Position numbers and translations under genes: made by a program
In this document: positions 1 to 4,467 of the stretch, one piece after another
How the letters are laid out: the number at the start of each line of letters is the position of its first letter
Numbering within the stretch: position 1 is the first letter of the stretch
The notes under the pieces: generated by a model
Told to the model about the DNA's origin: nothing
What the model saw: the letters and a program-made list of their open reading frames with translations, nothing else
Databases searched by the model: none
NCBI GenBank assembly: GCA_028699735.1
Contig: JAQVUB010000233.1
Location: forward strand, 1-5,080
Length of the DNA: 5,080 bases
Direction: 5' to 3'
Source of the DNA: Lentisphaeria bacterium
GTDB lineage: Bacteria; Verrucomicrobiota; Lentisphaeria; Oligosphaerales; Oligosphaeraceae

Positions 1-346
1 AATCGTTCCATTCCCGGCCAAGTCCCACATTGCCCAGGCCAGTCGTGTCCGCACCCGGGAAAAATCCCACCCGGGAGGGGCGGCAGAGCCAATCGTCACA
101 TTCATCGACATAGAGAAGCAGGCCAAAGCTCCACTGCTTCAAATTGTTCGCGCAAACCATCGTCTGCGCCCTTTCGCGTGCCTTGCTTAATGCCGGAAGG
201 AGCATCGCAGCCAGAATGGCAATGATCGCGATAACAACCAGCAATTCAATGAGTGTGAACACCTTGCAGAAAAATCTGCAAGCCGGTGTTGGAAACGCCT
301 TTGCTTTCATCACTTCCTCCTTTTTCTGCTGTAGATGTTGTTTCAT
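1..346 (-). CDS. Prepilin-type N-terminal domain protein (pseudopilin-like), 3' part outside window
   Basis: Only the first 115 codons are in the window; the frame is open to the left edge. After a basic leader, residues 30-52 read FTLIELLVVIAIIAILAAM and on into LLPAL, the type IV pilin/type II secretion pseudopilin N-terminal segment: a methylatable Phe, Glu at +5, and a hydrophobic helix that anchors in the inner membrane before assembly. It continues as SKARERAQTMVCANNLKQW, the usual form in Lentisphaerota/Planctomycetota, where such proteins are exported and highly multiplied; their individual roles are mostly unknown. Two in-frame ATGs have good Shine-Dalgarno sequences: the one used here (AAGGAG, 8 nt spacer) and one at 310 (AGGAGG, 5 nt spacer), which gives a more typical 17-residue leader. 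The residue before the cleavage point is Val instead of the usual Gly. The gene starts 49 bp after the PHP gene with no clear terminator or promoter between, so it could be co-transcribed. Family assignment is very secure; start and function are not. Confidence 0.9.
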   Translation of the reverse strand, partial: MKQHLQQKKEEVMKAKAFPTPACRFFCKVFTLIELLVVIAIIAILAAMLLPALSKARERAQTMVCANNLKQWSFGLLLYVDECDDWLCRPSRVGFFPGADTTGLGNVGLGREWND

Positions 347-395
347 CAGCGGATCTCCTTGTACCTGGTGTGATATTCAACACAGAATTCCATTG

Positions 396-1190
396 TTAAC
401 AGGTCATGGCTGCGCATTCCTGCAGTTTTGTGTTCATCCGGGTTTTGTTCCATTGTGGTGGCAGGAAGAGATCATCGATGAGGTCGAATTCTTCGACGAT
501 TTTGCGTGCCCAGGGCAGGTTGCCAATGCCGCAGCAGGAATGCGTATCCGAGCCCAGGGAAAAACGCAGCCCGGCTTTTTTCATGATTGCAATAACGCGG
601 GAGTATTCCCTGTGAAAATCTTCAAAAGAAATGCTTGTATGCCAAAAATACATCTGATTCATGATCTCAAAAACTTTCCCATGACGCCGGATGGCATCCG
701 CATAATTTTCCAGCATTTCGTCCGTAAACAGCGAAAGCGGAATTTGCAGGGGTGCCAGGCCGAAATTCAAGGGGTGGGCAAGAATCGTCACTTCCGGGAT
801 GCGGCAGACTTCCATCATCGTATCAAACAGCTGCAAAGCCATACTTTTTTTGTCGGAATAATCGGCAAACTGCTGAAACAGGATGCCGCCAAAGTCGATC
901 AGAACAAGATCAAAACGCTGCAAAAGAGATGGTGATACTGCTGGTCTTCCGGAGAAATCCGCGATTGTGGTTTCGGTTCCATAAAGGAGCCGGACTTTCG
1001 AGGCCGGCAAATTTGCTGCGCTGTAATCTTCAAGAAGTTTTTCAGCCCCCTGATTGTTGAATGTATGATCGGTGAAGACCATGCCCTTCATGCCGAAGGC
1101 TTCAGCGGAACGAAGCATGCAAAGCAGGTCGTTGCGCCCGTCCGAAAGGCTGCTGTGTGTGTGAAGATCGTAACCATATACATCTCTCAT
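396..1190 (-). CDS. PHP-domain metal-dependent phosphoesterase
   Basis: A 264-residue cytoplasmic protein with the PHP (polymerase and histidinol phosphatase) fold signature. Visible motifs in order are DLHTHSSLSDGR (H10, H12, D17), FTDHT (H42), GTET (E73), LAHP (H139), FEIMNQ (E175) and LGSDTHS (D215, H217). These match the metal-ligand series of PHP hydrolases, which use two or three divalent metals to cleave phosphomonoesters or phosphodiesters; members include histidinol phosphatase, TrpH/YciV-type nucleotide phosphatases and cyclic phosphodiesterases. One His often found some 25-30 residues after the conserved Glu is not evident: that region reads LVLIDFGG. No signal peptide or extra domain is seen and the length suits a stand-alone PHP enzyme. 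The ATG overlaps the stop of the upstream MBL gene as ATGA, and a GGAGG lies 7 nt before it inside that gene, so the start is firm and translation is likely coupled. The substrate cannot be read from sequence; no histidine, tryptophan or phosphonate genes are nearby. Confidence 0.9.
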   Translation of the reverse strand: MRDVYGYDLHTHSSLSDGRNDLLCMLRSAEAFGMKGMVFTDHTFNNQGAEKLLEDYSAANLPASKVRLLYGTETTIADFSGRPAVSPSLLQRFDLVLIDFGGILFQQFADYSDKKSMALQLFDTMMEVCRIPEVTILAHPLNFGLAPLQIPLSLFTDEMLENYADAIRRHGKVFEIMNQMYFWHTSISFEDFHREYSRVIAIMKKAGLRFSLGSDTHSCCGIGNLPWARKIVEEFDLIDDLFLPPQWNKTRMNTKLQECAAMTC

Positions 1191-1202
1191 ATCTCAACCT
1201 CC
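1187..1202 (-). promoter_or_regulatory. Internal Shine-Dalgarno and ATGA stop/start overlap of the MBL-PHP pair
   Basis: On the minus strand GGAGG (1202-1198) sits in the last codons of the MBL gene, 7 nt before the PHP ATG (1190-1188), and the MBL TGA is at 1189-1187. A ribosome finishing the MBL frame can restart directly on PHP, which suggests a fixed ratio of the two enzymes. The arrangement is seen directly; coupling is inferred. Confidence 0.85.
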
Positions 1203-1963
1203 ATTCCATCTTCAGCAAAAATCACTTTTTCAACATGGTGTGCGACGATGTCACGCAACTGTTCGTCCGGAGCGATATCCAGCCTGGGGTGAAAATGCGT
1301 CAGAACGATTTTACGGACAGGACATGTTTTCATCAGATGCAGAAATTCCTCTGGGGCAAAATGTGCCATTTCCAGGATCAGCAGGTCGGTAGGGGCGGCC
1401 TGCAGCAATGGTTTCAGTTCCAGGGCCGAGCGGATATCTCCGCTGTAGACGATGCGTTTGTTTTCACTGGTCACGGAAAGGCTGTAACTCTGTCCGGGAT
1501 TATGCAGCCCCTGTTTTTTTGCCAGGCTGCTCAATCCCGCAAGATGCAGATTGGCGGAAAAGTCCAGAGAAAAACTGCCGATGGTCTGTGAGATATCGCA
1601 GGAAATTCCCAGAAGATCGAGCCGATAGGGCAGAGCCAGATCGAATAAATACAGCATGTTGAGAAAATCGCGATACGTTGAAAGCCCCTCGGATGGAAGC
1701 AGTACCTGAAACGGATTTTTCCTCTGTGATATCTGGAAGGTTTGCAGCAGTTGCGGGAGGGCAGCGGCATGATCCGGATGCAGGTGTGTGATGACCATGC
1801 CGTCGACCGTTTCCCAATTCGTATCGCGCCGAATGAGCAGCGTGCTCAAAGGCTCACCACCATCCAGCAACAGGGTGTGTCCATCGCTTTCCAGTAAAAT
1901 GATATTATGAAAGCGAGTCTTTGTGGCGATTCCGGAAGCAGTCCCGGGAAAAATGGCTTTCAT
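1187..1963 (-). CDS. MBL-fold metallo-hydrolase, RNase Z / phosphodiesterase-like
   Basis: A 258-residue metallo-beta-lactamase-fold protein. It opens with a GTASG turn (residues 7-11) and LLLDGG (31-36), then the hallmark ITHLHPDHAAAL (H60, H62, D64, H65). H154 in LHNPGQSYSL, D176 in YSGDI, H201 in LEMAHF and H223 in LTHFHPR complete a two-zinc site. The order, and the 22-residue gap between H201 and H223, resemble the RNase Z/PhnP phosphodiesterase branch more than beta-lactamases or glyoxalases. The end, FAEDGMEVEI, is also of the RNase Z type. A long tRNA-binding exosite arm is not obvious, so this is probably a small-molecule phosphodiesterase, not tRNA 3'-processing RNase Z; that is inference. 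It is cytoplasmic (no signal peptide) and forms an overlapping pair with the PHP gene. The ATG has a modest Shine-Dalgarno (AAGG, about 9 nt upstream) that could pair with ACCT next to the start. Its leader contains an inverted-repeat element (1981-2115). Confidence 0.88.
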   Translation of the reverse strand: MKAIFPGTASGIATKTRFHNIILLESDGHTLLLDGGEPLSTLLIRRDTNWETVDGMVITHLHPDHAAALPQLLQTFQISQRKNPFQVLLPSEGLSTYRDFLNMLYLFDLALPYRLDLLGISCDISQTIGSFSLDFSANLHLAGLSSLAKKQGLHNPGQSYSLSVTSENKRIVYSGDIRSALELKPLLQAAPTDLLILEMAHFAPEEFLHLMKTCPVRKIVLTHFHPRLDIAPDEQLRDIVAHHVEKVIFAEDGMEVEI

Positions 1964-1997
1964 AGGTTTTTACCTTTTTTGGGTGCAGTTCCCAAAA
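1964..1997 (-). promoter_or_regulatory. Structured leader and ribosome binding site of the MBL gene
   Basis: Reading toward the gene, TTTTGGG (1997-1991), a 7-nt loop and CCCAAAA (1983-1977) form a perfect 7-bp hairpin. It is followed at once by AAGG. The next 12 nt, AGGTAAAAACCT (1975-1964), can fold with AGGT pairing to ACCT, hiding the Shine-Dalgarno right before the ATG. The hairpin is part of the left terminus of the 1981-2115 element. The pairing is seen; an effect on translation is inferred. Confidence 0.4.
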
Positions 1998-2115
1998 GAC
2001 CGTTCGGGCGTGGGAGTGCTAACAGAAATCGCAACCGAGCCGGTTACGCCACATTTTAAACCTGAACCCTGACCCCTTTCTGGACAGCCTCTACCTACTT
2101 TTGGAAACTGCACCC
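1981..2115. repeat. MITE-like 135-bp element with terminal inverted repeats and possible 8-bp target duplication
   Basis: The left end GGGTGCAGTTCCCAAAAG (1981-1998) and the reverse complement of the right end CTTTTGGAAACTGCACCC (2098-2115) match at 17 of 18 positions. Immediately outside both ends is CCTTTTTT (1973-1980 and 2116-2123), as a target-site duplication would give, although the T-rich context weakens this. The interior has no ORF of note. It contains a small hairpin, AACCG-AGC-CGGTT (2032-2044), and a CTGAACCCTGACCCCTTT stretch of a kind often seen at the margins of transposase genes. This makes it a candidate non-autonomous element needing a transposase from elsewhere. It lies in the MBL gene leader; a weak -10-like TAAAAT is present inside on the minus strand, without a good -35. 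Confidence 0.55.
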
Positions 2116-2117
2116 CC

Positions 2118-2180
2118 TTTTTTTAACAACGAAAAAACACAAAAAAAACACGAAATTTTTTAAGAGTTGTTGCTTTGACG
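2118..2180 (+). repeat. A-rich composite repeat, part A, copy 1
   Basis: The stretch from TTTTTAACAACGAAA through ACACGAAATTTTTT to GTTGTTGCTTTGA matches 3419-3480 over about 60 bp with scattered substitutions and about one indel. It contains short ACACGAA-type iterations, a common intergenic motif in environmental bacteria. It begins right at the right flank of the 1981-2115 element. Confidence 0.6.
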
Positions 2181-2202
2181 GATGAGTCTGCTCTGAGAAA
2201 AT

Positions 2203-2260
2203 CCACATGTGGCAAGGTCGGCTTTACGAAGATGTGTTGGAGGCGATATGGAGCGCTGTC
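2203..2260 (+). repeat. REP-like composite repeat, part B, copy 1, overlapping the regulator 3' end
   Basis: Positions 2222-2249 match 3631-3658 at 27 of 28 bases, and ATATGGAGCGCTG (2246-2258) is identical to 3566-3578. A perfect 10-bp palindrome, CCACATGTGG (2203-2212), stands at its left side, where the other copies have a TGTGGTAATT-like sequence. The stop codon of the regulator gene (2226-2224 on the minus strand) falls inside this repeat. Confidence 0.7.
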
Positions 2261-3339
2261 GACCCACCCGGACAAAGTAGCGGGGGGATGGTTATCATTT
2301 GCAATTCTTTGCCGGGGTTGACGATCAGCTCACCAGCCTGCTGGGCCGCCGCCAGATAACCGGCTTCGATAACCGTCAGTGCAGGTTCCACCAGTCTGGC
2401 AGCAAAAATGTTGTCAAAACCTGCAACCGATAAATCCTGTGGAATCTTTTTTCCGACATGCTGAAACATCTTCATGGCCGCCAGTGCACGGATGGTATTG
2501 TAAAAAACCACTGCGGCGGGTTCCTTCAACTGCTGTAAAACCCCTCCAGCCAGTTCCCGGCCAATCGCTTCATATTCAAAGTCTTTCATATGAGAGGATT
2601 GCTCCGGAATCAGATGGACTTCCATGCCGGCTTTTTGCAAAATCCGCTGCATGACCCGAAAGCGATAACACAATTTTCCATCCTTCGGGGACGGCCCTCC
2701 CGCAAGAAAGAAAGTCCGATGACCCAGTGACAGCAGGTGTTCGGCCAGAAGCCGTGCCTGTTCACCAACATCAAGAAGAATCTCGTTCGTGGTTAAGCCA
2801 GTGGCATGCACAGAAGGCTCCACACGAATGTGTACCGCCGGAATCGCACGGCGCCTGATAAACGACTTCAGCGCAGCAGGCATAGCAAACGTGATGATGC
2901 CGCCGCAACCTTCCTCATGCATCTGATTCACCAGCTCACCATAGGAATTGATCCCGTATGATGTCACCAGACGCATGCGACGCTTGTGCTGATGCAAGGC
3001 CACCTCGAGCTCAGCGGCAAATTCGGCAAATTGCGGGTTGCGAAGGTTGGAGATCAATACAAAAATATTACGACGCCCATTCCCCGGCGTTGACAAAACC
3101 TTGTGTGAAAGAGACAAAAATGTCCCCTGCCCAACACGACGCTCAATGATCCCCTCCTCAAAAAGCTCGGTCAAAGCAACTTCTGATACCTTCGGACTCG
3201 TCGAAAGCTGCTCCGCCAATTGACGCTGCGTCGGCAAACGAGCACCCGGCTCCAGGCGATGCTCCCGTATGTGAGCCAGAAGATATTCCTTGACTTCCGT
3301 CTTTAAACTCTTTTTGACCGTTGACATAAATTGACTCAT
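2224..3339 (-). CDS. GntR-type wHTH / LacI-type sensor transcriptional regulator
   Basis: A 371-residue regulator in the AraR-like architecture. Residues 11-75 are a GntR winged helix-turn-helix: LEPGARLPTQRQLAEQLSTS, then VSEVALTELFEEGIIERRVGQGTF. From about residue 92 to 362 is a periplasmic-binding-protein-like sensor of the LacI/GalR type, with a typical VAGFDNIFAARLVEPALTVIE stretch at about 305-325 and the usual end PGGSTA at 357-362. It should bind a small ligand, often a sugar in this class, and control transcription; the ligand is unknown. The promoter core at 3390-3363 places transcription start near 3357, so starts upstream of that (TTG at 3393, ATG at 3372) are unlikely. ATG 3339 was chosen over ATG 3327; neither has a good Shine-Dalgarno. 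It stands alone between two repeat regions, so its target is not shown by context. The last nine residues, LHIASNTSS, are encoded by an intergenic repeat. Confidence 0.9.
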   Translation of the reverse strand: MSQFMSTVKKSLKTEVKEYLLAHIREHRLEPGARLPTQRQLAEQLSTSPKVSEVALTELFEEGIIERRVGQGTFLSLSHKVLSTPGNGRRNIFVLISNLRNPQFAEFAAELEVALHQHKRRMRLVTSYGINSYGELVNQMHEEGCGGIITFAMPAALKSFIRRRAIPAVHIRVEPSVHATGLTTNEILLDVGEQARLLAEHLLSLGHRTFFLAGGPSPKDGKLCYRFRVMQRILQKAGMEVHLIPEQSSHMKDFEYEAIGRELAGGVLQQLKEPAAVVFYNTIRALAAMKMFQHVGKKIPQDLSVAGFDNIFAARLVEPALTVIEAGYLAAAQQAGELIVNPGKELQMITIPPLLCPGGSTALHIASNTSS

Positions 3340-3343
3340 TGAC
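3314..3343. promoter_or_regulatory. Four direct TTGAC repeats at the regulator start, possible operator
   Basis: On the plus strand TTGAC begins at 3314, 3321, 3331 and 3339, spanning both candidate start codons just downstream of the predicted transcription start. The spacing (7, 10, 8) is irregular and not palindromic, unlike most GntR operators, so an autoregulatory site is only a possibility. Confidence 0.3.
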
Positions 3344-3362
3344 TTATTGTAACGCTCTGTAG

Positions 3363-3390
3363 AATATATCATCAATTGCGGATCTGTCAA
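3363..3390 (-). promoter_or_regulatory. Sigma70-type promoter of the regulator gene
   Basis: On the minus strand a perfect -35 TTGACA (3390-3385) is followed after 16 nt by TATATT (3368-3363), five of six matches to the -10 consensus. Transcription would start near 3357, about 18 nt before the chosen ATG. An A9 run (3405-3397) lies just upstream, where an UP element would sit. Confidence 0.7.
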
Positions 3391-3396
3391 CAAATA

Positions 3397-3415
3397 TTTT
3401 TTTTTGGGGGGGGGG
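3397..3415. repeat. T9G10 homopolymer tract upstream of the regulator promoter
   Basis: Nine T (3397-3405) directly followed by ten G (3406-3415). On the promoter strand this is C10A9, covering roughly -40 to -58 from the predicted start. Such tracts are prone to slipped-strand length changes and also to sequencing error. Confidence 0.85.
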
Positions 3416-3418
3416 CGA

Positions 3419-3480
3419 ATTTTTTAACAACGAAACGACACGAAAAGATACGACAAATTTTTAAAGGTTTTTGCGTTGAG
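3419..3480 (+). repeat. A-rich composite repeat, part A, copy 2
   Basis: The second copy of the repeat at 2118-2180, about 1.3 kb away in the same orientation. It keeps TTTTTAACAACGAAA, a CGACACGAAAAGATACGAC section, a TTTTTAAA run and TTTTTGCGTTGA. It is followed, as is copy 1, by REP-like part B. Confidence 0.6.
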
Positions 3481-3521
3481 GTAAGAGATTGTTGTGCAAA
3501 ATTTCATGCTTGTACCTTTAG

Positions 3522-3600
3522 CCCTATGTGGTAATTTCCCTCTTTGTCAACATTTGTCGGAGGGAATATGGAGCGCTGGCGTATCGCCGGCTCCCTTGTC
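3522..3600 (+). repeat. REP-like composite repeat, part B, copy 2, with hairpin
   Basis: The left unit of a tandem pair with an exact 89-bp offset to 3611-3671: the shared TGTGGTAATTT and GTCGGAGGG/C positions line up. Against the 28-bp core at 3631-3658 it matches 21 of 28. It ends in a REP-type hairpin at 3570-3594: GGAGC pairs with GCTCC, GGCG with CGCC, loop TAT, with a small internal bulge. Read in one plus frame it gives WSAGVSPA, a peptide often seen in conceptual translations of PVC intergenic repeats. No gene is claimed here. Confidence 0.65.
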
Positions 3601-3610
3601 GTACGACCAA

Positions 3611-3671
3611 CCTTGTGTGGTAATTTTTATCTTTACGAAGATGTGTCGGAGGCGATATAGCGTTCCGGCGT
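3611..3671 (+). repeat. REP-like composite repeat, part B, copy 3
   Basis: The right unit of the 89-bp tandem. Its core 3631-3658 is nearly identical to that at 2222-2249. The following GGAGCGCTGG palindrome is decayed to AGCGTTCCGG, so this copy lacks the hairpin of copy 2. Confidence 0.65.
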
Positions 3672-3786
3672 CCCCTTTCTATTTTTACCATCATGATCGG
3701 AGGGGATAGAGGGCAGGGGCTGCCTTTTGCGGACGGCAACCGTTTTTCCGCGCCGAATGCGATCAGAGCCTGTTATTGGGCGTCGT
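3672..3786. other. Gene-free stretch after the pRiA4b-type gene, with an imperfect hairpin
   Basis: Together with the repeats to its left this completes a gap of about 450 bp without a gene. The one structure of note is 3729-3751: GCGGA pairs with TCCGC and CGG with CCG around a CAA loop, with a T4 bulge. It lies 36-58 nt past the stop of the pRiA4b-type gene and could mark its 3' end, but no U-run follows on the minus strand, so it is not called a terminator. Nothing else is recognised. Confidence 0.3.
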
Positions 3787-4440
3787 TTATTTTTTTCCCC
3801 CGGTATACATCCAGACTCGTCTCGGGGCAGGGCTTTTGGGTGCAGTTTCCCATCGGTACCATCGTTCGAAGTCGGCGAGCAGCAGGTTGGTGTGTTCGAG
3901 ATCGAAGCCATCGGGCCATTTACGGGTGCGGGGGTAATGGCAGTCTTCGAAGATCCACTCGAGCTGGTCTTCATGCTCGGGATGCTTCGGATCATTGATT
4001 GCAGCACAGAAATCTTCATAACCGACGGTGCCCCCGCAATCCTCCGGAGGGCAGGAGCCGGTGCCGGAAAGGCAGACGATCTGTCGTTTTGGCGGGGCGA
4101 GCTTGCAGTCGAAATCGGTGACTTTGACCAGATGGATCCATTCGTCGCCGAAATCATAAATGTAACAGAATTCCGGATGTTTTGCTTTGGCGATGGCGGA
4201 CAGGCGAACACGGCGCTCGTCGCGGACGTCATTGTCATCCTCAATCATCTTCATGCCGTAGCGTTTTCCGTTGGCCTGGAATTCATGCATATGGGAGTCA
4301 AGCCAGCCCATGACGCGTTGCAGAACCATGTGCAAATGGTCTAGACGGATATCTTCCGGGACAATCAAAACACGCGATACATCAAACCGGCATTCCGTCA
4401 GGGTCACTTCCAGCTGATAAAAGATTTTTTTCGGGGCCAT
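3787..4440 (-). CDS. Plasmid pRiA4b ORF-3 family protein
   Basis: A 217-residue cytoplasmic protein matching the family in motif order: YQLEVTLTE (8-16), a degenerate IWRR site (VSRVLIVP, 21-28, Trp replaced by Ser), LDHLHMVLQRVMGWLDSHMHEF (33-54), YIYDFGDEWIH (93-103) and CPPEDCGGTVGYEDF (130-144, with C123, C130 and C135). The biochemical role of this family is not established; it is widespread on plasmids and chromosomes. The ATG is supported by AGGAG 8 nt upstream (CCAGGAGAGACTGCC). It follows the TPR gene by 27 bp on the same strand and is probably co-transcribed. The family core ends around FERWYRW; the last 20 residues, ETAPKSPAPRRVWMYTGGKK, look like an added tail, and their first codons coincide with a copy of the terminal motif of the 1981-2115 element. 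Family assignment is secure; the native C-terminus is uncertain. Confidence 0.9.
   Translation of the reverse strand: MAPKKIFYQLEVTLTECRFDVSRVLIVPEDIRLDHLHMVLQRVMGWLDSHMHEFQANGKRYGMKMIEDDNDVRDERRVRLSAIAKAKHPEFCYIYDFGDEWIHLVKVTDFDCKLAPPKRQIVCLSGTGSCPPEDCGGTVGYEDFCAAINDPKHPEHEDQLEWIFEDCHYPRTRKWPDGFDLEHTNLLLADFERWYRWETAPKSPAPRRVWMYTGGKK
3834..3851 (+). repeat. Solo copy of the element terminal motif inside the pRiA4b-type gene
   Basis: TTTTGGGTGCAGTTTCCC shares 14 of 14 bases (TTTTGGGTGCAGTT) with 1977-1990 and 13 of 13 (GGGTGCAGTTTCC) with the complement of the right terminus at 2103-2115. It is intermediate between the two ends. No partner end was found nearby, so it may be a remnant or a shared target sequence. 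Confidence 0.5.
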
Positions 4441-4467
4441 GGCAGTCTCTCCTGGTTGTGGTTGCAG

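Noticed and set aside
144..935. Long plus-strand open frame of 263 codons
   Set aside because: It lies antisense to the prepilin and PHP genes, has no recognisable domain, and its sequence (for example runs of FFCCRCC) is what a reversed coding frame gives. The minus-strand genes have full motif sets and Shine-Dalgarno sites.
1157..1591. Plus-strand open frame opposite the MBL gene
   Set aside because: It is antisense to strongly supported MBL motifs, with no family resemblance.
1500..1817. Minus-strand open frame overlapping the MBL gene in another frame
   Set aside because: It lies entirely inside the MBL coding sequence and shows no motif; a shadow frame.
3314..3343. TTGAC repeats as a mini CRISPR or origin iteron array
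   Set aside because: The units are only 5 bp with irregular 7-10 bp spacing, no unique spacers, and no cas or rep gene nearby.
3340..3393. Regulator start at TTG 3393 or ATG 3372, giving up to 389 residues
   Set aside because: These codons lie within the -35/-10 promoter core (3390-3363), upstream of the predicted transcription start, and the GntR domain does not need them.
3494..3709. Plus-strand small frame containing WSAGVSPA
   Set aside because: The peptide comes from translating the REP-like repeats, and the frame spans both tandem units, so it is not a gene.
3712..3728. Terminator-like hairpin GGCAG-GGG-CTGCC followed by TTTT on the plus strand
   Set aside because: No plus-strand gene ends here, and on the minus strand, where the gene is, no U-run follows the stem. 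The stem is only 5 bp.
3633..4244. Minus-strand 203-codon frame overlapping the pRiA4b-type gene
   Set aside because: It is Ser/Pro/Arg-rich without motifs and is an alternate frame of the pRiA4b gene running into repeat B. The true frame contains DFGDEW and CPPEDCGG.
3727..4344. Plus-strand 205-codon frame
   Set aside because: It is antisense to the pRiA4b-type gene, with no domain or ribosome binding site of note.
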